Origin: Ampelomyces quisqualis | Lineage: Eukaryota > Ascomycota > Dothideomycetes > Pleosporales > Phaeosphaeriaceae | Assembly: GCA_018398575.1 (NCBI GenBank) | Contig: JAGTXZ010000008.1 | Span: 1,364,001-1,428,000, forward strand | Direction: 5' to 3' | DNA: 64,000 nt | Shown here: piece by piece, positions 33,648 through 44,956 of the stretch | Position numbering within the stretch: position 1 is the first letter of the stretch | Layout of the letters: every line of letters begins with the position of its first letter | Position numbers and translations under genes: made by a program | The notes under the pieces: generated by a model | The model's database searches: none | The model's input: the letters and a program-made list of their open reading frames with translations, nothing else | What the model was told of the DNA's origin: nothing

Positions 33648-35141
33648 TCATGATGCTTGACCCCTACCTTCAATGGTCGCTCTTTGCTTCTCCTCTCCCT
33701 CCTCGAGTTCAGCAACCTCGTAGTACAAATGTTCATCGTCAATCTCGGCGTACCCGAATACACTCCTGTACAGGCGCTCGCCCAAGCCCTTTTTCTGCGC
33801 CATAGCAAGGACCATCACAATCGGAAGGTGCCACACGCTAGCCCAGAAAAGGCCTCTTGCAGTCCCCTTAAGCCCGTCCGCGTTGTAAAACTGCCATGCC
33901 TTGAGCACCATCCAGCCATTTATCACGCTGCTTGTGGCGACAAAGCTCCAGTCAGTCACGCCGCAGTAAGATAGACCAATACAGACCGGAAACATGAGGA
34001 CCGCATATCGTAGCGCTACGCGCCCATTCTGCGAAGGGTTGACCCAGGCCAGCATGCGATAGCCAGCGGTTTTGTACTCTTCTCGGATTGACCAGCTCAA
34101 CGAGTTGAAGTGCGGAAACTGCCATGCGAATAGAAGTGCGGCGCATAGCCAGCCTCCTGCCGAGCCCTCGCCAAAGAGCAACTCTTCCCATGTCCCGTCA
34201 TGTGCGTATTGACACGCCGCAGCTGTCCAGCCCATAAGTGGTGGAATGCCCCCAACGATCGCGCCAACCCATGTATTCAGCACCGACATACGCTTCATCG
34301 GAGTGTACACGCCTGCATATAAAAGAATGTTCGCCGCGCCCAGAAAGGCTGTTGTTGGGTTGACACCGTAATATAGCGCGCCTGTCCCAGCTACTCCGCA
34401 TGCGAGGGCGAAGATGATGGCGCCTCGTGGGCTTATGAGCTTTCGAACGAGTGGTCGATTGCGGGTTCGGCTCATCTGGGCGTCGTATTTGGGCTCCATG
34501 AGCATGTTGAAGGCATTCGCCGATGCCGAACATAAAGCCGTGCCCGATGTGAGGAAGAGTAGGGTGAGGGTCGAGAGTGAGGGCGTAGCTGTTGTAGCGG
34601 GCGCAAGTAGTTGCGGGACGGGGTATAAAGAGTATGCGGCGGTCGCTGTGAGTACGACGAGGAATGAGAGGCGCGGTTTGGAAAGCGAGAGGTAGGTGGT
34701 GAAGATGCGCTTGATTGATCTCTGCGGGAGACTCGATGATATGGTTGCTAGTTTGGAGGACGCGTCTGGCGCGATTGGATATGCTGTTTCTGAATCTTCT
34801 GCTGCCCGCTCCTTTGCCTTCTTCCGCCGTCGATGCGGCAGCACCTCCTCTGTGGCTGCTGGCTGCCCTTGTTCTGACCTGATGTCCGCAATCGAGCTCT
34901 GCAGCTCACGTCGCGAGGCACTAAAAGTATCTCTGAGTGTCGCATTCGCCCAGAAATAGTCCTTGCTGAAAGAATTCCGACTCTTGCCAATGGCCAGTAT
35001 GCCCTGGTTGTGGGATGATATCGTCGAGAACGGGTGTCGCACGGTACTCGGCACACCCACAAGTCTCCTCCAACAGCGGAGACATACTGTTCTCGAATCT
35101 CGCGGCGCCAATAATCGTGGGAACGCCGGTCGGAAGCTCAT
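33648..35141 (-). CDS. COX10: protoheme IX farnesyltransferase, mitochondrial
   Basis: Single exon of 497 residues. The start is the ATG at 35141 (MSFRPAFPRLLAPRD); upstream codons begin with GTG only. The first 100 residues are rich in Arg/Ser and fit a mitochondrial presequence. From about residue 160 there are roughly eight hydrophobic segments. The UbiA prenyltransferase motifs are present: NAFNMLMEPKYDAQMSRTRN (first Asp-rich loop), RPLV, and SIREEYKTAGYRML (second loop). WVGAIVGGIPPLMGWTAA is a conserved helix. The enzyme converts heme B to heme O in the inner membrane, the first step toward heme A for cytochrome c oxidase. Confidence 0.95.
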   Translation of the reverse strand: MSFRPAFPRLLAPRDSRTVCLRCWRRLVGVPSTVRHPFSTISSHNQGILAIGKSRNSFSKDYFWANATLRDTFSASRRELQSSIADIRSEQGQPAATEEVLPHRRRKKAKERAAEDSETAYPIAPDASSKLATISSSLPQRSIKRIFTTYLSLSKPRLSFLVVLTATAAYSLYPVPQLLAPATTATPSLSTLTLLFLTSGTALCSASANAFNMLMEPKYDAQMSRTRNRPLVRKLISPRGAIIFALACGVAGTGALYYGVNPTTAFLGAANILLYAGVYTPMKRMSVLNTWVGAIVGGIPPLMGWTAAACQYAHDGTWEELLFGEGSAGGWLCAALLFAWQFPHFNSLSWSIREEYKTAGYRMLAWVNPSQNGRVALRYAVLMFPVCIGLSYCGVTDWSFVATSSVINGWMVLKAWQFYNADGLKGTARGLFWASVWHLPIVMVLAMAQKKGLGERLYRSVFGYAEIDDEHLYYEVAELEEGEEKQRATIEGRGQAS

Positions 35142-35642
35142 GGCGGCATTGGGAGTCGGCCGTAACGTCGGCCGTGAGGTAATACATTTGAGCTGCACGC
35201 CAAGAAAGCGGCAGCAAGCGCACCGATTCTCGATATTTCAAGTGCAAGGCTAAGATGATCCGTACATTCATAGGCATGCTTTCCAAATCGCACAAGGATC
35301 CCGAGAACCTCTATATGGTACTATACTGCCTGAAGAGATCAACTATCGTTCCGCGGGTATGCGACGCTGCTTTACTCTGTACCAGACGAATCATTGCGGG
35401 GCTTGTTGGCATAGCCAGTGAGCGTTAGGCGATTTTAGATGCACGACTTCACAAGACACATATCGGAGCAAGTGGGTTTGAATCTACGATGGATGTGGAA
35501 ATGTCCTCGAGGGCAATATTATACATGCTTTCGCAAGTCTAAGCAAGCTGGGAAAGTGGCTCTACAGCCTCCCTGGGCTTGCGAGTAATGCAAGACAGAC
35601 GGATATGCTGTTCTCCGATGCGACGGTACACACACCTGCTGC
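35142..35642. other. intergenic region between COX10 and RPN2
   Basis: 501 bp holding the COX10 promoter and the RPN2 3' region. No gene seen. Confidence 0.7.
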
Positions 35643-38600
35643 CTATTCATCTTCGTTAGGATTGGTGTCCGACTCGTACTCGAAATCGCCTGGAACAGAG
35701 GCCTCCTCGTCACCCTCATCGACCAAGTTGTCGTTTGCAGGCGCTGACGCCGTCGTTGCCGACACGCCTTCTGGTGCTTGATCTGCCGATGATCCTGTAG
35801 CACCAGGAGCTGGGGCGGGCGCTGCCTTCTTGACCTTGAGTTCAAGCAGGGTTTTCGGTTCCGAAGGCTTAGTGTCTGTGAGAAGAATAACACCAAGAGT
35901 TGGCTGGGCATAAATTAGCGGACAGTACTAGGTAGTGAAATGCGTCAAGAGACGTACCTTCTTGATCGGAATATAGCGTTCGTCGGAGAAGCTGATATAC
36001 TTCACTTGTGGCGGAAGTACGCGCGACATGTTCTCAAGGCTGTAGCCAACCTTCTCCTTTTCTATCTTCTTCTTCGACGTTTCTGTTTGAGCACTGTCGG
36101 CTTTATCTTTGTCCTCCGTGTCCTCCTTGTCATCCTTCTTCACGTCGTCGTCAAGATCCATCTTGTCATCGTCGTCTGCAGACACCTTTGGAGTGGTAGG
36201 TGTTTGGTCAACGTCCATGCTCTCCCGTCGGCGTTGTCGTTCCTTCACCAATCTTCGTCGCTTGTCTTGTGCTGTGGTGGAGAGAACTGCAGTCTTGATC
36301 TTTTCTGGCGCCTCCTCTGTCTTGACTTCAGCTTCTGGTGGGTAGTCAAACATGCTTGGCCGAGTGTTGCTGTGGAACTGGAAAGACGGAATGTCAAGCT
36401 CTTGATCAACACCAATGACTGCGGTGGGCGTGAAGCTCAATGACAGGAAATGTGTCAAGGGGAACCAGTACCAATACTGTGTGAAGACAGCCATTCCGAC
36501 AATGGCTGCCATGTTAAGAGTTCCGGTTGGTGTCTGTAGACCGATCGTGCAGTTTCTGCCTCCAGCATCAATGATGCCGAGAGCAAGCGCACAGCCAAAT
36601 TTGGCCATCGCATCTTCATGGCGGTCGCCAATAACCTTGGTGAGCTGCTTGCGGATGGCGACAACCTTGGGGTTCATCGCTTCATTTTGCTGTACCATGA
36701 TCATGGCAAGCGCGATGAGGGCACCCTGTCGAACGAAGTCGGTCGAGTCTTTCATCATCGGCTCCAGTAGGTCAACAGCTTCTGGCAGCCCAGTACCTGC
36801 GCAAGCTATACCGAGAGCCATGGTTGCGCCATACCTCACATGGGGGTTGTACGATTCGGCAAGGAGTTCGACCATGCGAGGAACGCTGCCCGGTTTCCTG
36901 AAGAGGACAAAGCCCAAGCTCATGACCGCAACTCGTCGCACATCGTCACTGACATCGCTTACAGCAACGTGGAGTAGCCTTCGCACAGCCTTGTTGCTAC
37001 CTGTGCCACAGTATGCCAGTGCGATTGTCATGATACCTCCGTAACGCAGAGTCGGGTCTGCGTCCTCGAGTAGGCCGTTAACAAGTTCGTCTGCAGCCTC
37101 TTGTCGGCCATACATGATAAGAGCCATGCCCATAGCTAGACCCCGGACGATCTTCTCGTGCTGAGTGTCGTGTGCATATTGGATCATGTCTTCGAGGGCC
37201 TTGATGTTGCCAGTGCCAAGCATGACGAGACCCATGGAAAGACCAACAGCCTCACCGTTGATGGCTGAGTCAGTATAGAGGACACTCTTGAAAGCGTCGA
37301 AGATTTCCTCTGAGCCAGTGGCCATACCAGCGACTCCAACCCCAAGGGCACCCCCATGCTGAATGACTTCTTCAGAGGCATTCTGGAATTGCTTGAGCAG
37401 ATAGTCGAGCACGTTACTTCCGTGGTTGGCGTAAATCAAACCAAGGGCGTAAAGAGAGCCACCCTGCTCGTAGTGCGAGCCAGTGGAGACACTGTCTTTA
37501 GGAAGGTATGGATCGAGGAGCTTCTGGCCTTGTGTGATGTTGCCTCGGTGAATCACTCCCAAAGCAGCAGTCGCGGTGAACTTTGACCAATTCACTGCTT
37601 TGCCCAACCAGTCTAGGTTTTCTCGGAAAAATGTATCATTCGTAGTGCCGGCATTCATGAAGGCGTTGGCAAAGGTCACACCGGTGTGGAATATCGAGTT
37701 CCTGGCCTCAAGGCTGTCGCGTATCTGGTTCAAGACTGCCTTGTCCGTGTGGTTGTTCCTGTACAAGAACTCGAGGTTCAATTCGATACTCTTTGTGCCC
37801 CGGAGAATGTGGCGGATGGAGCTGAAGGCCTTCTGCTCCTGCTCTGATGACGACTTCTCCTTGGTGCGAGAAACGACAGTCGACACGTTACTTGTATCAA
37901 CATTGGCCAGCAGAGAGTCTGACTCTCCTGCCTCGTCGCCCGCCTGCTTTGGTGATGCGTCCGCGTCGGCCGAGGATTTCGCGTCATCGTCGGTTTTTGG
38001 CAACTCTTCCATGACCTTCGTAAGAAACTCTTGTGTGCCGTTCTCGTAAAGGTCGAAAGAGATTTGGTACGCGGTCGCGCGCGACTTGTCGTCCCCCTGC
38101 TCGATCAACTGGCGGACAAGCTTGGAGGCGAGAGAGTGCTGGTTCAGATATACGACACATTTGGCGATGGAGAAGTAGTCTGGATTCGGAAGTTCGTTAT
38201 CGTTGAGCAAGTCGAGAATGAGACGGAGAATCTGTGTACATTAGATTTGTCATACACAATTTCTCGACAAGAAATGTGATTTACCTCGTTTCTTAAACCG
38301 CGCTCCTGCACAACATTCATGCAGATGTCAAGGACGTAATCCATCAACTCCTCGCTCTTGGTAGTTGAGCATTGCGCAGGCTTCTTGCCAGCCTTCTTCT
38401 CATCTTGGCTCGCACGGATGATGGATTCTCGGAGAACATTCAAGTTCCGTGCCTCAATCGCAATGCCAACAACCTGTCTATAGTTTCCACTCTCGTAGCA
38501 GCTCTCAAATATTCTGAGAATAGTTGCCTGCAGATTCTTCTGCACGTTCCTTTGCAAAATCAGCGGGAAAGGATGTGCCCCTGGTATACCAGCATTGCCA

Positions 38601-39342
38601 CCACCTGGCACTGTGGGGTCGAAAGTCGACGAGTCTTCGCGAGATAGTAGCGACTTTGAAGGCAGCGCAGACTGAGAGAAGGGTGTGATCGGGGAGGTCA
38701 AGCTTGCCGAGGTGCTGGCGGCTCCTGCTGAGTTGACAGGGAAGGATGTGCTCAATTGTGGGGGTGCCTGGTTCGCCTTGCTGACCGGTGTCGGGGGGTT
38801 GTGCATGGCAGAGAGGGCGATGTAGGTATCTAAGCATTTCGCTGAAGAGCGCGTTAGCTGCTATTCTTCTGGAAAAGCGAGAATGAGATCACGATACAAG
38901 ACATGCCGTGGGGACATGTGAGGCTCGCAGCTCCGAATGTTTGTGTGTCTTACCCATTATAGTCTCCTCGAACTCGGCGGCCTTGTGGATGTCAAAGAGC
39001 TTGCCCGCACCCAGCGCAAATACCATACTCTCGTTGTATTCTTGCAGTTGATAGTAGACTTTCGCCGCCACAAGAGCAGCAAGCTCTCGCTCTGGAAACG
39101 AGTCATCTTCGTAGAGAGCCTCACTATGACGCATATGAATTAGCATTTAACTCAACAAATTCTCTTTGAGCGCATTCTTCGAAGCTCTGAAGGTGCTCTT
39201 ACATCTGACTGACAGAGCCGGCGACTTCTGGCCACAGCAGGTCGATCTCATCATTCAGACGACGCAGGGCAAAGGAGCGCAGCGCCGGGTCTGGCTCGGC
39301 CAGAAATCCAACGATGCCGGCAGCGGAGGTAAGGCCAACCAT
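35643..39342 (-). CDS. RPN2: 26S proteasome regulatory subunit Rpn2 (PSMD1)
   Basis: Five exons: 39342..39203, 39123..38954, 38841..38285, 38231..35958 and 35903..35643; 1133 residues, the size expected for fungi. The N-terminus reads MVGLTSAAGIVGFLAEPDPA and continues through ALYEDDSFPERELAALVAAK. The middle carries the toroidal PC repeats, such as GGSLYALGLIYANHG, GEAVGLSMGLVMLGTG, RYGGIMTIALAYCGTG and RYGATMALGIACAGTG. A long acidic/basic linker (DDDDKMDLDDDVKKDDKED) precedes the conserved C-terminal beta-sandwich VKYISFSDERYIPIKK, and the acidic tail ends NPNEDE. Rpn2 is the largest base scaffold subunit and binds Rpn13 through its C-terminal tail. Every splice junction restores frame. 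An Ala/Ser-rich insert after SAMHNPPTPVS looks disordered. Confidence 0.96.
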
Positions 39343-39919
39343 CGTGGGAGGCTTGACAGCGATGATACGGGTGTGGTGTTGTCGATGTGGAGTTCACAAG
39401 GCAGCCGGAGAGCTGTTGCGGAACCCGGTAGAAGGAGATGGAGCTGGGCTGTGGCGCCTATGGAATGGTCGTGATCAGAGTGTGAATCCGAGTGCGCGGG
39501 GGACAGATATTATTGGCCGCCGCGGTGAAGGAGGGAAGAGAAGGGGAAGTGGCGTGGGTGACGGAGGCAGGCGCGATGCCGTTGTTGCTATGTTCGGGGA
39601 ATCTACGTGACGAAACACAAGACAAGCTAGCTCGTGAGACAAGGGCACCTTACATAATCATGCGCATCACAAGATATGGATATCTCTACTCCAACATTAC
39701 TGATTTGATTGTGCACACCGAGAATTTGGAATCTTCATAGCTGCATCATTTGCTTCGCAACAGAGATAACGTTGGTTCGACAAAAAAATGGGTATCTTAT
39801 TGGAAGCACAAACTCCCCGTCATATGCTGCGTGGCCGACCCCCCAAAAGTCTTCTAAGCGCCAAAACAATACCAACATACTAATACATATCAGAGACTGA
39901 TTTTCTAGATCCGAACCCT
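39343..39919. other. RPN2 promoter region
   Basis: 577 bp between the RPN2 start and the CET1 stop. I looked for a PACE element (GGTGGCAAA) and did not find one. No gene supported. Confidence 0.6.
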
Positions 39920-41251
39920 TTACAGTCCGGATGCCGCAGGCGTCATCTCGCGCGACAGAACCCGCAAGTTGTGCATGATACCGTTGATCAGTGCCTCAAA
40001 ACTGTTGGCTTCCTTCCTTGTCACTTTGTCCGCGTTTTCAAGCAAGACATCCGAGTTCAGTTCCAGCTCGAGCTCATGGTTCTTCGTAGGCCCTTGTTGT
40101 ACCTGCGTCAGGTCCACCTGGTATGCGCCCTGCCACGAGTACGTCATGCGATCCTTCTGCCGCTTCATGCTTTCCAGCGTCTTGCCCGCTTCCACGACCG
40201 GCTCGAGATTGTCAATAGACCCTGGGTAATTGATTTCGAGGTTGATGCCGATGCGGTAGTCCCACTCAGTTTGTGGAGAGCTGATTTCGAGGTTGCCTAT
40301 ACGGTGTTTAATCATGCTTCGCAGAACCTGGTTTGTCTTCTGGTCTCGAGTGACGCGAATACGTTGGCGCGCACCCCCAGCATTAATAAGGCGCTTGGCC
40401 GTGTCAGGCAGAGACGCAAACTGTTCTTGTCCAAGCTCGTAGAAGATGTCGACTTCCTTTGTGTGGTGATAGTCCACAGGTACGCGCGATGCGCCCGGCG
40501 CTTTTGATTCCTGTACTTGGCCGTTCAGATACATATTCATGCGCTTGTGTTGCTCCATCGTCATGGTGCTCTCAAACTTGAGATCCATGTTCTGGGACTT
40601 TATGACTGTCTCAGTATCGTGGTAGCCGCGCAGTCGGCCTTTGCTCTGCCGGTCAATTATGTGACCCCAGCGTGCCTCAACCTCGAGTTGTGTATGTTCT
40701 GACTCGGCGATCGCTTTCCGGAGCACTTGGTTGTTGATGGCGAGATTCCAGAGGAAGTCGCATACTTTGCGCGAAACTTCATCGTAGACATGCGCATCGT
40801 TGGACACGGGTCGCTCGTAGCCGGCAAGCTCGTTGCTCTTCAGAGACTGGGAAGGTGCCCCGTTGCCATACGTTGGAGACCCTTTTTGGTGTGCGACGGG
40901 GACTGGTGGAGGCTGCGCGTGTGGAGGTGTAGGCTGCGCCGGGGCGGCGGGCGGTGGAGGACGCGATGGTTGACGATGCTCATGGTGCTTCCTGAGCTCT
41001 GGTGGGAGTTCTTCGCCTTCGCGATATGCCCATATCGGCTTTGGATCATGACGTTTGCGCTTGAGTGGCATCTGCCTGCGTGTCGGCTTTGAGGGCATCG
41101 GGAGGGTCGCGGAAGACGTGCCGGGGCTGGGGGCGGATATGGAGTGGGAAATGGAGGATGACCGACGCGGTAGCACCGCGGCATCCCCATCGTGATTGAC
41201 TAGTGCGGATATATCCATGGTTGGCGATGGTAGGGTTGTGCTTCGATTCAT
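39920..41251 (-). CDS. CET1: mRNA 5'-triphosphatase, capping enzyme beta subunit
   Basis: Single exon of 443 residues, starting at the ATG at 41251 (MNRSTTLPSPTMDIS); the 14 upstream codons begin with TTG. The first 150 residues are low-complexity, with Pro/Ala/Gln runs and a KRKRHDPKPIWA patch. The catalytic domain is the metal-dependent tunnel fold of fungal and protozoal RNA triphosphatases: LEVEARWG supplies two metal-binding Glu, RIRVTRD and WDYRIGINLEINY are barrel strands, and HELELELNSD supplies the other Glu pair. It removes the gamma phosphate of nascent Pol II transcripts, the first step of capping. The fold differs from the metazoan cysteine-phosphatase enzyme. Confidence 0.93.
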   Translation of the reverse strand: MNRSTTLPSPTMDISALVNHDGDAAVLPRRSSSISHSISAPSPGTSSATLPMPSKPTRRQMPLKRKRHDPKPIWAYREGEELPPELRKHHEHRQPSRPPPPAAPAQPTPPHAQPPPVPVAHQKGSPTYGNGAPSQSLKSNELAGYERPVSNDAHVYDEVSRKVCDFLWNLAINNQVLRKAIAESEHTQLEVEARWGHIIDRQSKGRLRGYHDTETVIKSQNMDLKFESTMTMEQHKRMNMYLNGQVQESKAPGASRVPVDYHHTKEVDIFYELGQEQFASLPDTAKRLINAGGARQRIRVTRDQKTNQVLRSMIKHRIGNLEISSPQTEWDYRIGINLEINYPGSIDNLEPVVEAGKTLESMKRQKDRMTYSWQGAYQVDLTQVQQGPTKNHELELELNSDVLLENADKVTRKEANSFEALINGIMHNLRVLSREMTPAASGL

Positions 41252-41588
41252 TCTAGCAATGATAGGTACTCCCCCGGCGACGGAAAATGCCAAGCCGAGC
41301 CGCTAGCCTGTCGTGCCTCAACCGTGATGGCTCCTTTGTTCGAACAAGGCGGCTAAGCTCTCTTCTGTGAGTATGGCACAGCATTCACTTGGAAAGGGGG
41401 AAAGCAAACAGGATGCGAGTGGTGCAGTTGCTGTGGGAATTACTTCATTTGCTAGTCCTGGACCATGTGCGCCAAACCGTCATTGCGCTCACGAGTCATG
41501 CTGTGTGCTTTGCGCATGTCAGTTCCGCGCCTTCGTCAAGGACCCTGCATCTATGCTCTAGGTCGCATCTATAACAGTCCCACAACCT
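41252..41588. other. intergenic region between CET1 and pyruvate kinase
   Basis: 337 bp with the CET1 promoter and the pyruvate kinase 3' region. Nothing else seen. Confidence 0.7.
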
Positions 41589-43387
41589 TCAAGCCTCCTG
41601 GTCCAGTCCAAGATCTTCCTGGGCGGGCACAATGCGAAGGGTGTTGGTGTGACCCATTCCTCCTCTCCAGCCCTGTACGCAGATGACAGGCGCACCCTTC
41701 TCGAGGACGCCAAGCTTGATCGCGTTCATGATGCCCCATGTCAAACGGCGGTCCACATCCTCTTGCCATGGCGCTGCCTTGAAATCGGGCTTCTCCTCGG
41801 GAAAGTAGAAGGGGTATACGCCGCGGTACAAGTGAGAGTACTGGAATTGTTAGCAGCATACTTTGGAGCGTTTGGGAAGACTCACTCTTGAAGCCATGGC
41901 GTTGCGGGTGACCATGATGATCGGGCACACGGGACGGTACTTGGACACGAGACGGGCGGTGGTACCACTAGCGCATGTTAGCATCACACTCACGCAATAC
42001 GAAGAATCAATGTCACAACTCACCTGGTAGTCAAGACCAAGATGGCACCGGCGTTCTGCTCCAGACTGGCGCTGACGGCGGCCATGGCGCAAGTCTCGGT
42101 AGTAGGGCATGGGACTGGTGCCAATTTCCTCAGTTCGTCAAAGGCGTTGACATATGGGATAGCGACCTCAGCGAGCAAGCATGTCTCGTGCATCATGGTA
42201 ACAGCCTCGACGGGGTAGTCGCCCTTGGCCGTCTCGCCAGACAACATGACGCAGTCGGCACCGTCAAGAACAGCGTTGCCGACGTCGCTGACCTCGGCAC
42301 GTGTTGGGCGGGGGTTGTAGGTCATGGACTCGAGCATCTGGGTTGCGCAAATGACGGGCTTTCCGGCAATGTTGCACTTTGTAATCATCATCTTCTGGGC
42401 GATGAAAACCTGGCTGGGAGGAATCTCAATACCAAGATCACCACGAGCGACCATGACTCCGTCAGTCTCCTTCAGGATGTCGTCGAAGTTGTTGACACCC
42501 TGCTGGTTCTCGACCTTTGCGATGATCTGAATATCCTTGCCCTCCTCGCCGAGTACCTCGCGAATGGCAAGAATGTCGCTTCCGCGGCGGATGAACGAAG
42601 CAAAGACCATGTCGACGCCGTTCTTGACACCGAACCTCAGATCGGCCTTGTCCTTTTCAGACAGAGGCGGAAGATCGATGTCGGTCTTGGGCAGGTTGAC
42701 ACCCTTTTTGGAGGAGATCTTGCCGTTGTTCACGCACTTGACCTTCAGTGTCTGATCATCCACGATTTCGAGAACCTCGAACGAGAGAACACCATCGTCA
42801 ACGTAGATGGTGCGACCGGGCTCGATGACCTTTGTGATGTTCTTGTAGTCGACGTACATGTTCTTGTCGTCGCACTTGGTGGCGTAGGCATCATCCGTGG
42901 TGATGTTGAGCTCGGTGCCAGCCTTGATGGGAATGTCCGCGTCTCCGACCGTGTTCCCTGTTCGGATCTCGGGGCCCTTGGTGTCGAGCGCAATGGCAAG
43001 AGGCCGGCCAGCTTGCAACTTCTCGGCTTCGCGCGCGTTGTCAATGACCGACTGGTGGTACTCGTAGGAGCCGTGGGAGAAGTTCATGCGGACGACGTTG
43101 AGACCCGCCTTGCGCAGGGCGTTCATCTTCTCGGCGGAGTTGGTCTTGGGGCCGATGGTACCGATGATGGAGGTGCGGCGGTACTCCTTCGCAGGGTGGT
43201 ACTCGGTGTTGAGCTGGCTGAGCCACTCAATCCTGGTCCGGCCAGCATTGAGGTGATCGAGACTGAAGAGGTTGTTAGCCGGTGCTCATGGAGAATTCGA
43301 CGCCTCGCAACATTGCCCATGTTGCACTGTAGGAAGAAAAGCGATTGAGGCTGGTTGAGTTCCGGGCAGTACGTACGCGTTGGCCAT
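41589..43387 (-). CDS. pyruvate kinase
   Basis: Four exons: 43387..43377, 43262..42024, 41967..41886 and 41840..41589; 527 residues, standard for fungi. The first coding exon is 11 nt (MANA-) with a GTACGT donor. It joins to LDHLNAGRTRIEWLSQLNTE and then RRTSIIGTIGPKTNSAEKMN. Catalytic motifs include MNFSHGSYEYHQ, DTKGPEIRTG, FASFIRRGSD, VARGDLGIEIP and ATQMLESMTYNPRPTRAEV (the pyruvate kinase signature). The C-terminal allosteric domain is split by two small introns. It converts phosphoenolpyruvate and ADP to pyruvate and ATP. The upstream region is strongly pyrimidine-rich on the gene strand, as expected for a highly expressed glycolytic gene. A 15-nt optional exon inside intron 1 is discussed in the findings. 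Confidence 0.96.
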
Positions 43388-44506
43388 GTCTGTGGTAGGT
43401 ATGGGTAGGTGCAGAGAGGGTAGGTGCAGAGAGGGTGGTTGAGGGAGCGCGGGGGTGCGGGGCAGGCTGGTTTTGTTGTAGGTGTACGGAAACCGAAAAG
43501 CGCGGGAGAGGGAGCGAGCAAGAAAGTGGGCTTATCCGGCCTCTTCTACAAGAAAGTGCTGGGGCGCTACGGAGTAGGGAGTAGATAGTCGGTGAACTGT
43601 TGAGAACGTTCAAATGTTATTAGGGCAGAGGGGAGGGGCAGTTGCGCAGGCGCTAGTTCTGTCGAGTGGGGGCTTTCTGCGGCACCTTGGAAACGCGGCC
43701 AGTTTGTAGAACCAGAAAATGAACAGTGATGGTTTCGCAGATGGAGATTGTCCGGGGCTTTTGAAAGAGTCCTTTTGGCACCCGCCGTGCGGCCCCGTCT
43801 CCAAAGCAGCTGACGGCATGCTCGCCACGCCTCGGAAGCAGAGCGCCTCTGGCGGCCTTGCCAGACTGCTGCTCGCCCCCTATAAGCCATTCAAAGTTCG
43901 ACGTATGCGGCTAGGAGTCCTTTGTGCTACTGCGCGGCCGGTTGCTTCTGCGTGTCATGGCGCGGCAGTGGGTCATTCCATTTCGACCCGCGCCGAGTGT
44001 GGTATGTGACAATGTGTCTCGAGAACTGGCCCAGGTGCACAAGGGCAGGGCCGCTCTTATATGAGCCCACAAGTCATGAGAAGTCTAGTTCCTGCATGGC
44101 CCGCATGGCCGCCGCAAGACGTTGGCCCGGGGATGCTGTGCCCGGCTGTTCTGAGCTGCACCGTGCCCAAGGATGTTGAGATGAAAAGCCCCATTAACAA
44201 AGACCGTGGACGACTGTTGCCATCTAATGAAATAATGGGGAGAGTGATGCTCGGTATTCTCCCGAGTCCCCGCACTCTCAGAGCACATTTCGACATTTCG
44301 ACACCGAAATCTCGTATGGACCCTGATACCCACATCGAAGCCGCAATCACATGCATTGTGGATCCCAAAGCACCAGCCACAGCTAGCCTCGACTCTCTAC
44401 ACCGCAGCTTGGGACCTAGCAACCGCCCATACACCTGCGACAACACCCAGGCTCACAGACAACACCCAATAACCGTCTCCTTCCTCACTCCCTTCTGCTG
44501 TTCATC
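43388..44506. other. divergent promoter region, pyruvate kinase / mitofissin
   Basis: 1.1 kb between two divergent start codons. The pyruvate kinase side is CT-rich on the gene strand and includes a 15-bp duplication. No gene supported. Confidence 0.6.
43403..43432 (-). repeat. 15-bp tandem duplication in the pyruvate kinase leader
   Basis: GGGTAGGTGCAGAGA occurs twice back to back on the + strand. On the gene strand it reads TCTCTGCACCTACCC twice, 16-45 bases before the start codon. Confidence 0.9.
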
Positions 44507-44956
44507 ATGGTTGTACGTAGCCTTGACCCTCACCGCCCGCCCCGTGGCCACGCGTGATCGCCTCCACGAGGTCGCATGCACCAACAACAACTCACCCAAA
44601 CACAGGTCGGCCGACTCGCACATTACGCCTTTGACGCGGTGATAAGTACGTCTCCATACACACCCGCCCGCAACCCTAACGCACTGCCCCAGTATCCGCT
44701 TTCCTCGCAGGCGTCCGCCGCTCCACCGGCCTCACGTACGTCACCCCCCCCCTCCATCCCTCGCAGCCACACCGCACAACCAGATAAAACGCAGACTAAC
44801 ACGCGTGCTGACAGCCCCAGCATAAAACCAGACCAATTCTCCGAAACCCCCGGCGTCAAGAAGTGGATCGATAACTACCTCTGGGTCGGCGAGACGGTCA
44901 TGGACCAGAGCGTTGCGTTCTTTGCGTCGAGTTCGTACTTTGAGAGGAAGCGATAA
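44507..44956 (+). CDS. mitofissin (Atg44/Mdi1 family, DUF1748)
   Basis: Four exons: 44507..44512, 44606..44645, 44693..44735 and 44815..44956; 76 residues, matching the family's 70-80. Assembled, it begins MVVGRLAHYAFDAVIISAFL, continues AGVRRSTGLTPSIKPDQF and GVKKWIDNYLWVGE, and ends VAFFASSSYFERKR. These are the marks of the Pfam DUF1748 family: the amphipathic FDAV...AG(V/I)RR(S/T)TGL segment, then W..NYL..GE and a basic end. Members in yeasts are small intermembrane-space proteins that bind membrane directly and drive mitochondrial fission for mitophagy. The three donors are GTACGT and all phases agree. The first coding exon is just two codons, so automated annotation may miss this gene. 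Confidence 0.85.

Noticed and set aside
41975..43348. 457-codon plus-strand frame opposite pyruvate kinase
   Set aside because: Antisense to a strongly codon-biased gene. Such biased genes commonly leave the complementary frame open.
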